A DNA stretch of 64,000 bases from Magnolia sinica (Eukaryota > Streptophyta > Magnoliopsida > Magnoliales > Magnoliaceae). Below are positions 32,249 through 43,895 of this stretch, one piece after another. The stretch lies in NCBI RefSeq assembly GCF_029962835.1, contig NC_080586.1, positions 69,317,001-69,381,000 on the forward strand, given 5' to 3'. A program made the translations under genes and the position numbers. Position 1 is the first letter of the stretch. Each line of letters opens with the position of its first letter. The notes beneath the pieces are model-generated. The model saw nothing but the letters and a program-made list of their open reading frames with translations, did not search any database and was not told where the DNA came from.

Positions 32249-35200
32249 TGTAACACCCCGGAAAAATCCGTACAAAGACCCGAGTAACACCTCCGGCAGA
32301 TATCATTAATGACCAAATCCTTTAGAAATTAGACGAGAATTAACTAAGTGCTAAACTAGATTATCTGTGAAATTAACACTAATCACTTTAAATACAAACT
32401 GCAAGACCCAAAATGTGTAGAATTGTTGATGCTATATTACTTAAAAACTTAGGATGAATCTTAAACTCCGTTACGCTCGGGAGCACACTGAAACTCCGTA
32501 TCAGACCTGTACCACATGTCGAAAGTCCGAATACTATGAAACCATACGGTTATGACCGCCTTGTTGGGCTTGACTACCTTCTCGGAAATCAGGTCCAGAT
32601 AGTGTCCCAAAATACACAACTTAAGCCTGAAGCGAAGTGTGTGAGAAACGCGAATACATTTAGAAAGTGAATTAAAACTTAAGTGAATTGAGTCGTTCAC
32701 TTGTAGGCCAAATCTAAGGATACAGACCGTCGAAATCTGACCCAATTACACCCGTGGACTAGAAAAAATTTCCAACACTGGTCAGTGCACTTGTGACCTT
32801 GATCGAGTATCGGTGACCGTTGAACTGGAATTGGTCCCCCGTGGCCGATCCACTGATCCGATCGAACCGAAAACTTAACTCGACCTAGATCCAATGTCAG
32901 GAAGCTTAAGTCCGATCTCATGTAGAAAAGGGGCCTCCAGATGTGCCCTGTTGAGCCGAAACAGCCGACTTTTGGCTATAACCTAAGTATACCATGGCCC
33001 TGGGGCCATTCTCATCACTTCTGGGCCTATATAAGGGTCTTAAATCCTCTCTCCCTTCACATACGAATTTCTAACCCTAAGTGAGAGAAGAGAAAAGAAA
33101 GAGAAGGAAAGAGAGAGAAAGTGAGAGAGAGAGTTGGCGTTTGTTCATGGGATTCAATCCCATCACTTCACGTGCTTAACCATCACACCTGTATCACTTT
33201 TCGGGCGATTTCAACTCCGTGCTTGGGTAAGAAAACCCAACCCTAATCTGTTTAAGGGTTTTTAATAGTGTAAGTGATGAAATAGCTAACCTATTTCATG
33301 CTATAGGTTGCCGTTGTGCCGTAGACAAAAGCTTAGTGTTTAAACTGAGTTCGTTTCGAGTCTACCGGCGAAAGGTGCAGAATATAAATGTTTAGGTTAT
33401 GGTTTTCAAGGCTTTCAATGTCAGTTAATGATTTATGACTGACTTGAATGCTATCACATGCTTGGATACGATGTTTCCCACGCTTTACACATATATATGA
33501 ACTATGTTGAATATAATGTATTCCATGTGTTTGTTGGTGTGATTGAATGAGTATGGGATTTGGATTCGTGCTTGCCATGATTATTCATCGTGAATGTATG
33601 GCTGTTATGCGTGTGATAACTCCTTGGTGAAAGGATTTTCCCTAACACTCATTATCGCTAACATACATTACGTATGTTGAAGTGTGTAGTCTTAAGTGCT
33701 TGTGAAAATGTCTGAATAAGTAAATGCTTGTTTAAAGGTATGATATAAGGGCGTTGAGACAGGATTCTCAACCCCCTTATCTATACTCATGGTTTCCTTT
33801 ATGTAACCTATCATACTATTATGTGATTTGTGATGAAATGCCTATGTATGTTAACATGTACACTAGGTGTTTGTTAAAATGCTCAAATAAGATCTCTATA
33901 TCGATTGATTGTCACATGCTGTTCTTGACTATCACATGTGAAATAAATTGTTTTGGAGTGTGTTTGGGACTATGGTATAGTCCAGGCAATCGGTAACAGG
34001 TCTTAGATTGGTGGCTGAGGTTGTTTCGCCACACCGGACGTGTTCGATGAATCCGAGTCGTACTTGGGTTGTTGACAGTGGTTAGGCCATACGGAGTGCT
34101 TACGCACTTCATGTCGATCAACTTGATGTGCGCTCGTACCAGTCGAGCTCGTCAAGTAACCCGATTGGCCTGATCTATGTTCACCATGTATGGACGTTAC
34201 TGCTTGAACCTAAGGTACCAAACTCACCAGTGAAAATCCCGTTAACCTTGGTACCTTGATTCGTTAAGACTCATGAGCCAGACATGGTGGTATGGGACAC
34301 CGTGGTCGAGCTGTCGGCCTACACTGGGATGACGAGCCTCCCCGTAGTGACCAGTGAGCAACACCACCTCGTGAGCCGAATACGGTGGTATGAGATACTG
34401 TATTCGAGCTGTCGGCCTACACTGATCAGGTGACGAGCCCTTTGTAGTGACCTCGAGCATACTTTGAGACTACGTTGAGGCGACGAGTCTTTCCGTAGCA
34501 ACTAGAGTATAAACTAGGCCTACCCTGGCACAGCCTGGCTATGGTCCCCAGTCGGGTTAGTGACGAGCCTTCAAAAATAAACTGCCAGTTGGTAGTGTGT
34601 TGGTGGTAGTGACCTGAACTTGCCTATCGTATGTGACTGGTAGGATTGACGACCATAGAATGGATCATTGTTTGGGAATTGATATAAGAGGTACCTTAGC
34701 TTCCCAATCTTGTTGTATGAAAAGGTCTAATAAGAACTCGGTAATCATGTTCATGCACCGCATTGCATGCGCCTTTGGCGTTAGAGTTGAGTACTTTGGA
34801 AGGGATGCATGCCGCGACCGTGAGATGAAGTTCGCAGAGGGAGTGCAGGCGAGGGCATGCATCATTAATATATATCATGTTTGTATTAACTAGAGTACTT
34901 AGGGATGCTTGATTGTATTGCTTTATCATTACTGCTTGACTGAATTGCTAACATATTAACCTTTGCTTTTATAGCTCCACTGAGTTGATTACTCACTCCC
35001 ACGTTATAAGACGGTATTTTAAACTCCAATCAGATCCTGTTTTAGTTTCAGATAATGGCGATGCTTAAGAAGCGGAGCCGGACTTTTATGATGATGAGGA
35101 GGGTTTCTCCAATATACATCTATCAGGCGGGTTTATGTAGACCATGTTCTAATCGACGGGGTTACAGGGATGCTGATTAGACGCCATTACACTTATTATT

Positions 35201-35511
35201 TTGCACTTTTAAAACACCCATGTATATTCATTTTGTTCATTTTTGGAGTATACATGTATATATTTAACCTGGTAATATGTTCATACTCTGGAGACTTACA
35301 ACAGTTTATATATTTTATATATCTATCACAATCTTCCGCTTGCATAATTTAACTCTCTTTGGAGTATGATATGCTGATTAGGTATAATCCCATTCATGTG
35401 TAATGTACTAATATGGACAACATTCAATCATTATTACCTATGTTGCATAAGTGATGTATTGGAACTCGGGAGCTGAGCTTCTACTCGACCCCCGATTTTC
35501 AGAGCGTTATA
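32249..35511 (+). mobile_element. Solo LTR of a Del/Tekay-like gypsy family (same family as 56691-59783)
   Basis: 3,263 bp, starting TGTAACACCCCGG and ending ..CAGAGCGTTATA, with 5-bp target duplication CAAAA (32244-32248, 35512-35516). It shares long blocks with the LTR at 56691-59783 ('atggtggtatgggacaccgt', 'gggagctgag', 'cgacccccgaattttcag'-like). There is no internal region, so it arose by recombination between the two LTRs of one element. TATATAAG at 33028-33035 followed by a pyrimidine/AGAG leader marks the LTR promoter. Confidence 0.9.
34271..34510. repeat. Internal tandem repeat of the long gypsy LTR (about 99-bp unit)
   Basis: Units start at about 34271 and 34370 ('(c)gtgagccg', 'ggtggtat', 'gagctgtcggcctacactg', 'tgacgagcc', 'gtagtgacc'), with a third partial copy to 34510. 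The same array is at 58645-58930 in the sister LTR, so it predates both insertions. Confidence 0.75.
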
Positions 35512-36254
35512 CAAAACAAACCAGAAATATGGAATAATAAAGCAATGAAATAAATCAAAGCATAAACCACACCACACAAGAGATTTTTATGTGGAAAACC
35601 CTCAAAAAGGTAAAAACCACGGGACCTCGTCTAGATCAACAATCTACTATGAAGTATAACATTACAACTTTCTTCACTCATGTAGGAGTGAATAAATAGT
35701 AAGAGAATAAAAGAAAAACAGAGAGATCTCACCGACCACGAGGACGTAGAAGTGCTGAGATGTCAGTGCATAGTAGATCACTTCTATGAGCATAACCTTC
35801 CTTCCATAAGCTTCCTCTCTCTCTTTCTCTCTCTCTCACATACCTTTGATAGCCTTAAACCCTTTAGCAAACCCTTACAAAGCTTTAGGAAACCCTCTTG
35901 CATTACCTAGAAAGTCCTAGGTACCTCCTATTTATAGTTTAGGAAACTCCCTTTCGCACCTCTTACGAAACCGCCTCAAATTTTCACATTCCGTACAAGT
36001 TTCGGACTCAAATCTGCATAAGCTCGACTAGTCGTGTAGAGTCCTTGACCAGTCGAGCGGCACCCTCGACCGGTCAAGCACATCCCACGACTGGTCGAGC
36101 ACCTCGGAAATCCAAAACCATAACTCGCTGGAAAACGAGTTGAGCCAATCCACGACTGGTCGTGCACCAGCCCTCGACCGGTCGAGTGAAGCTCACAACC
36201 AGTCGAGCCTGGGGAAACCCCATCAATAATTACTTACTACAGATATGAGGTCGT

Positions 36255-37540
36255 TGATTGCTTGCCTCCAAGTGCAGAGGTTCGTAAGTAATATCCTGTG
36301 AATATAGGGTCGATCCCATAGGGAGATGAATTGCAAGAAGGAAAAAAATCAAATGCAAAACAATCTAAACAATAAAAACTAAATTGATGATTTGATTTTG
36401 AGATTTTTGAATAGATGTAATTCAACTGAATTAAAATAACACCCAAGCTTCAAAGTTCCACACATTGGTTAATGTTCCAAAATCATGATGACTTGGATAA
36501 CACAACTAGGATCTGAGCACTATGGTCAGCCTAATTGGAAAATAAAATAGTTTAAATATTTTAATAAATGATATAAAAAATTTAGAAAATTATGGATTTG
36601 CATCATTGATATATATTCTCAAGCGCTAGTGATTTTAAGAATTCAATATCAATGAGATAATGAAAATCAAAGAAATATAATAGGTTGAGAACCTCTCCTA
36701 TTTAGGAAATCTGATTGATCCAGGGTAAGCCTATTCATCAATGTGGATCTCATATGATGGAAACATATGAATCTTATAAGAGGATAAAAAATAAAACCTA
36801 AATAATAGATAACATGCATACATCATTCTTCTCATCATTAAAACAATCAATCATCATAACTTAAAGAATTATTAAACCCATGTGCTTTCCTTCTAACTTG
36901 GGCTAGAGAGAACTTAGAAAAATATAACTAGAATAGAAAAATAAAACAACAAAAAAGAAATAAATGCAAATAGAAAAGATCTAAAAAAAAAAAAAACAAC
37001 TTATAAAATTGAAAACCCTTTAAAAATCCTAAATATTGCTCTTGAATGCTTCAATGATACTTAGGAATGCCCTAAGAAGTCCTATTTATAAGTAGGAAAC
37101 TCTAATTTTCGTACAAAGTTGAAAAACCCTAGAAATCGTGTCAAATATATGCATTTTTTAAAAATAGACTTCTCGCTGCACAGTTGGTTTTAAAATAGAT
37201 TTTACGCTGCGCAGTTTTTCAAAATAGACTTCAGAAGTCTAGAATACACTTTTTCAGGACGATTTAAGGATTCTTCACTTCAAATCTTTGATTCTCTTCA
37301 TACTTCACTTGGTTTTCTTGGATCTTTGATATGTGCATTCTTCAATCTTGGTCTCCTAAGATCCATCCCTCACCTTGGTGATTTTTGAACATCAAATTCA
37401 TGCTTTTAGCACATTTTTTTAATTCAAGCACTTAAATTCACCTTTTACACATACATGAGTAAAATAGAATATTAAGCTGATTTATGTTCATAAAACCAAA
37501 ATATAAATGGATAAAATTATGCAATATTTGAGTCTCAACA
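36255..37540 (-). mobile_element. Solo LTR of the Athila-type gypsy family (same as 46091-47389)
   Basis: 1,286 bp. On the plus strand it runs from TGATTGCTTGCCTCC to ..GAGTCTCAACA, the reverse of the LTRs at 46091 and 51970. 5-bp target duplication GTCGT (36250-36254, 37541-37545). It lies in the 3' flank of fragment B, 25 bp beyond copia B. Confidence 0.93.
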
Positions 37541-38015
37541 GTCGTGTATTTCTATTTTCTGAGCTGTAAGTTTGTGAATAAAAGGCCACCATCAGTTGTG
37601 TGGGCCTCAACCATGTGATGAATTTTCTTTGGTTTGGTGGTTGGACGCATTCCATTTGATAATGTTTTACATAAATGAATGTCCCTCTTGTGGGGCCGAA
37701 AATTATTCCTTGTATTTTGCAATTGTTAGAAATTTAGATAGTGAAGGCGAATGCATGTCTTCACATTTGAAACCGTTGAATTCAGGTAACTGTGGTAAAT
37801 AAGGACCAGGATATTCTGCAATACCTATTTTAAGCAGCAGCGCATAAAACACCTATGCACTGTGTGGCCCACCATGTTGTATACGTAACATCCATTCCGC
37901 CCATCGGGTTCTATCACCGATTCTAGGTCCTGAGGCAAAAAGTCAGACAGATCCATACTCAGGTATACCACATCATGGAGAGCAATGGAGACGAAGGATA
38001 CATTCAAGATACAAA
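37541..38015 (+). repeat. Duplicated 3' flank of fragment B (inverted copy of 17495-18096)
   Basis: It continues the flank interrupted by the two insertions. Homology to the flank of pseudogene A runs through 'gtgtatttctattttctgag' to 'cacatcatggagagcaatgg'. The SINE present in the A flank is absent here. Confidence 0.8.
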
Positions 38016-40254
38016 AAACTCAGGCGTTAGACCCTTTAATTGGCATCCGTACACGCTCATATGAACTAGTCAAACTGGATGTACATTGCTGACGGATTAT
38101 AAATACAGAGACCACGTGGGTGAGAACCTGACTGTACGGCCAACTCCATGGATTTATTGTATATCCACACCGTTCATCTACTTTTTCCAACTTACTTCAG
38201 GACATGGTACTAAAAATTAAGCGGATGAACTTTCCTAGTGTCCTGAAATAACGGTCCAAAGTATAAGATGACCACAGAATCTGGTGGGTCCAAAGTATAA
38301 GATGACCAGCACCATAAGAAATAATATATACTATCCAAATAGTCGTAAATTCACATGTAGCTCATCTGATGATTCGATGGTCCATATTTTTTATTCAACT
38401 GAACGTAATAATAAGATGCTTATGTTGGATACGTTGTGTTATCCACATAACATTTGGGCACCATAACTCTCGACTTTATCCATGTATATATAGAAAGATA
38501 ATGAGGGTAATGTGATAATTTCATCTGTCATGGGGCACTGCATGGGAAATTTGGTTTGAGGAGACCTTGTTTGGTAAATTCCAAATTCATGAGGTTTTAT
38601 AAGATTTGTTTGGTAGTAATCACTTTTCTAATGATGAAATCATTGATTGGCCAACCAGAGTAGCTTGACTACGCCTAGGCACAAGGGCTTGACTACTATT
38701 ACCCGAGCAGTGTGTGGGGATAAGTGTACGTACGAGATCCACCCTATCCATCAGGTGCATGCAATGCCATATTTCCACCATTGATCCTAAAAAGTTAGTC
38801 TAATCCAAGTCTTAGGTGGACTACACTACAAGAAATGGTATAAAATCACTCCTAAAACCTCTAAATTCATGTTGTGTGGATAATATGAGTGTTGGAATGT
38901 CCTGATCTCCTACGAATCCCTTCATCTTAGTAGGGTGCGTTAGATGAATAGGTTAGATGGCATATATAAACCCCTGTGGACCACTCACACAATTTGAATG
39001 ATTTTGATGGTGGGCATATACTCTTCTCAAATGTTCTAAGTATGTAAGCCAATTAAGTTTTGAAACGGACTAATTTTTGGGTCCCCCTCCAAAAAATGAG
39101 CTGGTGCACATAATGGCTGCAGTAGATCTCATCCACACGAAATGTTCCTTCCACGTCAGCAAAAGTTACGCTCCCTGGCGACCACAAAAAGTCTGTTGAA
39201 TGTGGTCACATGGAAAGCGCTCTTCAAAAGAGTGTTTGATCGAATACATCTCAATATCTTGCAATCCAATACGTTGGAATATAGTCTTTGAATCTTGGTT
39301 ATGTTCCAATGATCTAAATTGTTTATATGAAAAGGCTTGGGGTGGTGACCTTGATGGACGAAGTAGATCTCATCCACATCAGTGAATGGCAACACTCCCC
39401 CTTGTGACTTTGTGTGGTCATGCAAGCATTTGGTATCCTTTGGAAAAAAAAAAAGTATCTTGATCATTTAAATGGCATTCCATCCGACCAAGTATATAAA
39501 AGAGTTATAAATTTTTTATGGTATAATTGTAAATAGATGAATACAAGGGATACCTTATATTGTAATTATTGGTGTTTCCCATGTTAGTTGTGGGTATTGA
39601 AGCTCATCCGGCAAAATACTAATTTCTCTTGATGGCTTGCATTTAATATCCACATGTACGGAGAGTGACAGTGAACTATCAAGGCGGCCTTATCCAACTT
39701 TGTTTTAGAAAAAAGAATCAACCTTTGTTGCAATGTCTGAGGCCGCCTTGAATAGTTACTCTCTTCATTTTAGGAAGGAAACTTGATATGATCCTCAAAA
39801 ATATGACGGATGATCCTTGCTAAACCCACAAATGCATACAAGGGTATCATCTACACGTTGTCACATGTGCTGAAATGGCACACAGGTGTTGCATCCAAGT
39901 CGTCCAGATGAGTCAGGCCGTGTAGCTGTTCTCACAGAAAAATTAAGTTGGCTGCAGGCTAATAAGTTGACCCACCATGTCAGAAACAACTTGACAAGTT
40001 GCAAATATTTTGGCTAAGATCTCTTAAGCTGTACGTTTGTTTTATAAATTTTGGCTCACTTGGGCAGTGGCTGGGTGGTAAGAGGGCATTTAAATGGTAA
40101 GTTATTTTACTACATTAGCTACTTATGCTTAGAGTAACTTATTTTGGATGTTACTTATTCAAGTAAACAATAATATACTCATTAGCCAAAAAGTAAAAAA
40201 CTATGTTTAATTTCCAACATCATGTAAGTACTTATCTCTTAAGTTTGTTCGGCC
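38016..40254. other. Intergenic DNA with weak foldback remnants
   Basis: 38150-38300 and 38700-39160 contain words of the foldback family ('tatccacaccgttcatcta', 'agatctcatccacac'). 39100-39430 repeats 'gtagatctcatccacac/atc' in a loosely inverted setting, perhaps another eroded MITE. I found no coding region; 38440-38500 and 39480-39560 are plain AT-rich DNA. Confidence 0.4.
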
Positions 40255-40885
40255 CACCCTTCATATCTACTCTCAATCATGCGGACCCAACCTTTGATGT
40301 GGACTGCTAATTACGTTGGGCCCACCTTCTCCTTATCTTCAATGTGACCTACCTTCAATGTGCACAATTCACCTTGTGAGGTGCACCTTCAATGTGGGCT
40401 ACCATCATGCGGGACTCACCTTGGATGTGGGCCGTCTATCTTGTTGGCTGACCTTTAATGTGAATTGTCCATCATACAAGGCTCAACTTCGAAGTGGTTG
40501 TATATCAAGCGGGGCTTACCTTGAATGTGGGTCATTCATCATTAGAGACCAATCTTCAATGCGAATTGTCCTCATGTGGGGCCCACCTTTAATATCCACT
40601 TCCATCATGTGGAGTCCGTCCTCCTTTGATGTGGATTGCCAATCTTGTCGTCGTCCATCCTACCTTGGATGAGGGTCATTCATCATTGACACATTTGATG
40701 TGGGCCATCCAATATGCGGGACTCGCCTTAATGTGGGTCATCCATCATGTGGAGCCCATTAAAATAAGTTGTCCATCATGTGGGTTCCACCTTCAATGTC
40801 CACCACCCATCATGTGGAGCCGACATTTGATAAAACTATCCATTGTGTGGGCCTTACCTGCGATGTGGGCAGTCCATCATACATG
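40255..40885. repeat. Degenerate minisatellite, unit about 35-45 bp
   Basis: The pair of words 'cacctt(c/t)aatgtggg' and 'ccatcatg(t/c)gg(a/g)(g/c)cc' alternates roughly fifteen times, with varied spacing. Consensus approximates CACCTTCAATGTGGGC + CATCCATCATGTGGAGCC. The units are diverged, so it is old. The ORFs crossing it (40316-40672, 40626-40886) are by-products of the repeat. Confidence 0.75.
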
Positions 40886-40968
40886 ACCTTGTAAAATAGC
40901 TTAATGTGGAAATCACAAGGATCTGATTGTGTATAGGACATAGAGATCGAACGGTCAGGATGGCTTAC

Positions 40969-41116
40969 CTAAGTGGGACGCCATTGCTGAGAATAAGAAT
41001 ATCAGAACACCTATAGAGCTTAGGATCTTCCTCTCCTTCACACCCTTTCTGCAACTCAAAAGATGAGATTCGAATTCTGCCGTGGTGTAGGGTTGGGGAC
41101 CCAGCTCTCTTATATA
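40969..41116 (-). promoter_or_regulatory. Possible orphan promoter and 16-nt first coding exon
   Basis: On the minus strand a strong TATA word, CTATATAAGAG (TATATAA at 41110-41116), is followed 126 nt later by ATGGCGTCCCACTTAG (40984-40969) and then GTAAGCC, a good splice donor. That would be a start codon in a short first exon ('MASHL'). No second exon is recognisable further left, where the minisatellite begins. Either the gene was cut off here or the resemblance is chance. Confidence 0.3.
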
Positions 41117-41422
41117 GAGACTGTGGAGAGGAAGTTTGAAACCCATCAAAACTCTCTCTACCACGCTCCACATTGCTGTGTCCTAGTTCGACTCAAATCA
41201 TTGTTTGCGTAAACAGCTATAGCATTTCAGCCCTAATACGCACTACTGCGCAATCAAAGTTGCGTAGTAAATCACCTGAAGTGGATCCCACTTGTCTACT
41301 CAATCATTCAGTCCAACTGAATGACAATCCAGACTGTTGATCAGTAAGACCCACCAGATAGAGTTCTTATAGACCTACCTCGATTAACTCAGTATGCTAA
41401 TGGCCTGCTAAAACACATACAG

Positions 41423-42028
41423 GGAGCGGATTGGCTAGTGTACCACATACCAGCTATATAGCTAGTGTAGGTACATGTCTTGCGAAGACGAGCGCTGACG
41501 ATCCTCGAGCTCCAAGTTGTATTCAAAGAAGATCAAAGTTACATGGCCCCATGGTGATGTATTTGTTATATCCACACCATTCATTCACTTTTTGAGATCA
41601 TTTTAGAGCATTATTCAAAAAATGAATCATATCCAAAGATCAACTAGACCGCAGTGGGGGATAATGATTTTCACCATTAAAAACTTCGTAGGGCCCACCA
41701 TAACGTTTATTTTCCATCCAATCTATTCATAAGGTCACAAATATCTGAATGAAATGAAGAGGAAAAACAAATTTCATATTGATCCAAAACTTTTGTGACC
41801 CATAAAAGGGTTTCACTATAGATGTTCAATGCCCCACAGTTTTTTTGTAGTATGGTCCACTTGATTGTTAGATCTATCTTATTTTTCATCTCAAGCCTTA
41901 AGATGAGATTGCCGAATGAATGGACGGTTTGGATATAACACATGTCTCTTGATGAGACCCACAGAACTTGCTGACATTAAAACACCAGCTATATAGCTTG
42001 TGTGTGGCACACCAGCCAATCCGCTTCC
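41423..42028. mobile_element. Foldback MITE (GGAGCGGATTGGCT type)
   Basis: It runs from GGAGCGGATTGGCTAGTGTA to ..CACACCAGCCAATCCGCTTCC, with inverted 'ccagctatatagct' words inside both ends and the family core in the middle ('tttattttccatccaatc'). The left arm carries an extra segment with 'cttgcgaagacgagcgct', also found (inverted) in the copy at 43285. I could not find a clean 9-bp duplication. Confidence 0.7.
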
Positions 42029-42089
42029 ATACATCTTGGTGGCAGTAATGACATCGATGCAGTGTGCTACTACTCAATCCAAAACCCTA

Positions 42090-42713
42090 CGGTGGATTGG
42101 ATTGGAGGGGATTTGAGGGGGTTTCAAATCCCCTAGTTATTTGGCAGTATAAAGTAACTGGGGTTTCAAATCCAAGGGGTTTCGAATCCCCTTGTTGAGG
42201 GGGTTTGCAATCCACAGTGAGAGCTTGGATTACACTTGAAATCATTTCAATAGTTGAAGGTGTAACATGTGTGTTACTATATTATCATTCTATTGGGCAC
42301 ATGACTCACTAATGATGATCAGCACCGACCAAACATTGTCCAACACCGTCCAAACATTGTCCATGTTAATCAACGATTAAAAATCGTTGGCTAGTCACTC
42401 AAACATGATCTTTTGCTTGCGGTCCATTCGAGACTTTAAATTTCATCATTTTCAGGCAAGCATATATTTCAGTGGGCTTATCAAAACCATTGTATCAAAA
42501 ATTACATATCTCATTAATTAGAGATACTAAAGTTGATTTAGTAATTAAATCTAAACCCCCGCAAAAATACCATGCATAAGTACTTTTGGATTAAAGTTTA
42601 TTGGCGCTAGACGCTACCAAACACACTGGAAGGATTACAAATCCAGGGTGTTTCAAATCTTGGGGCTCCGAATCCAGGGGGTTCCAAATCCATGCTTCCA
42701 AACAGGCCACTCC
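42090..42713. mobile_element. Second MITE family (ATTTGGAA/CCAAACAGGCC ends)
   Basis: The left part repeats 'tttcaaatcccc' and 'gggtttcaaatccaa'; the right end reads ..CCATGCTTCCAAACAGGCC, with inverted 'aaatcc' words. A partial second copy is at 56430-56690. The GGCCTGTTTGG-type terminus recalls PIF/Harbinger or hAT miniature elements; no target duplication was confirmed, so the superfamily is open. Confidence 0.55.
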
Positions 42714-42721
42714 CAGACTCG

Positions 42722-43280
42722 GATTACCTACTCAACAGGTTGAGCAGCAAGACTTGATACTGAAGTGAGGTTACCAAGTTCTGTGGGCCCCACTATGATG
42801 TATGTTTTATATCCACACTGTCCATCTATTTGGAGAGATCATGTTAAAAACTTGGAAGGGCCACAAGTTTTAGATCCAGTTGATATTTGTGTTTTCCCTT
42901 TTTCATGTCTGCGTTAACACATGCACAGGTTAGATCTCAAATAAACATCGTGGTTAACCTTAGGAAAGTTTGAATAGTGGGCCTCACTCTTCCCATTGCT
43001 TTCTGTGGTAGGGTCCATTTCAGCTTTGGATCTACCTCATTCTTTGGATCATGCCCTAAAATGATTTCTCCAAATGGATGGACGGTGTACATACAATATA
43101 TATGTCATGGTGGGGCCACAGAACTTAGTGACGTTACTTCAGTAGTGAGTCAGTAGATCTGACTCATTCCTTGGATCATACCCTAATATGATCTCTCCAA
43201 ATGGATGGACGGTGTGGATACAAAACATACATCATGGTGGGGCTTCAATAGGGAGTCTCGCTACTCAACGTGTCATTAGC
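42722..43280. mobile_element. Foldback MITE with duplicated right arm
   Basis: The outer ends 'ggattacctactcaac' and 'ctactcaacgtgtcattagc' face each other; inside lie 'aagttctgtgggcccc' and its reverse. The right arm occurs twice in a row (about 43033-43140 and 43150-43260: 'ttggatcat(g/a)ccctaa', 'aaatggatggacggtgt'). This indicates a local duplication after or during insertion. Confidence 0.6.
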
Positions 43281-43284
43281 TAAT

Positions 43285-43895
43285 CCGGATTGGCTGGTCT
43301 ACCACACCAGCGATCCAGCTCATGTGTTGACGTCACTAAGTTTTGTGGGTCCCACCATAAGGTATGTGTTATATCCAAACCGTCCATCCATTTTTCGAGT
43401 TCTTATTAAGGCTTAAACCAAAAATAAGACAGATATAACGATCAAATGGACCACACTGCAAAAAGCAGTGGGCAATTGAACGTTTACCATTGAAACCCTT
43501 TTGGGGTCACAGTAGTTTTGGATCAATATCATATTTGTTTTTACTCTTCATCCATATGAATGTGACCTTAGGAACAGATTGGATGGAAAATAAACGTCAT
43601 AGTGGGCCTATGAATGTTTTAACGGTGAAAATCATTATCCCGGCTGCTATTTGTACATGGTCCATTTGAGCTTTGCATATCATTTATTTTTTGGCTAATG
43701 GTCAAAAATTATCTTGAAAAATGGATAAACGGTGTGGATACAATGAATACATCAGTTTGAGGCCCATGTAACTTTGATCTCCTTTCAACCGTTCGTACAA
43801 CCGGGAGGTCGAGGAGCGTTAACGCTCGTCTTCGCACGACACGTACCCACAACATCTGCATCGCTGGTGTGTGGTACACAGGCCACTCCGCTTCC
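43285..43895. mobile_element. Foldback MITE (GGATTGGCTGGT type), 3' of gene C
   Basis: It runs from CCGGATTGGCTGGTCTACCA to ..GGCCACTCCGCTTCC, with the full family core between. It shares the extra segment 'gaggagcgttaacgctcgtc' with the MITE at 41423. It lies about 270 bp downstream of the stop of gene C. Confidence 0.65.

Larger units (their letters stand above)
27486..36225 (-). mobile_element. Ty1/copia retrotransposon B (Tork-like) with a nested solo LTR
   Basis: The target duplication is ATAAT (27481-27485 and 36226-36230). The LTRs are 27486-28248 and 32205-36225, the latter opened by a 3.3 kb gypsy solo LTR (32249-35511). The minus strand reads gag, protease, integrase, RT, RNase H. 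LTRs differ at roughly 10-12% by eye, so it is old. The coding region has several breaks. The host site was the 3' flank of fragment B. Confidence 0.92.
32205..36225 (-). repeat. 5' LTR of copia B, opened by a nested solo LTR
   Basis: 32205-32248 and 35512-36225 together match 27486-28248. The matching word at the join is 'gcctccc(a/g)aaacaaacc', which shows clean insertion of the 3.3 kb block with a CAAAA duplication. Palindrome array at 36020-36210. Confidence 0.9.

Noticed and set aside
34633-34893. 86-codon frame
   Set aside because: It lies wholly in a solo LTR, and the sister LTR at 56691 does not keep it.
18960-36210. CRISPR-like array from the regularly spaced palindromes
   Set aside because: This is plant nuclear DNA; the spacing is only 21 bp, the intervals are themselves repeated, and the arrays lie in LTRs.
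40316-40886. Two open frames of 118 and 86 codons
   Set aside because: Composition follows the minisatellite units (repeated 'MW..', 'HH..'); no protein family features.
41423-42028. Mutator-type 9-bp target duplication for this MITE
   Set aside because: The flanks (cacatacag / atacatctt) do not match well enough; left unassigned.
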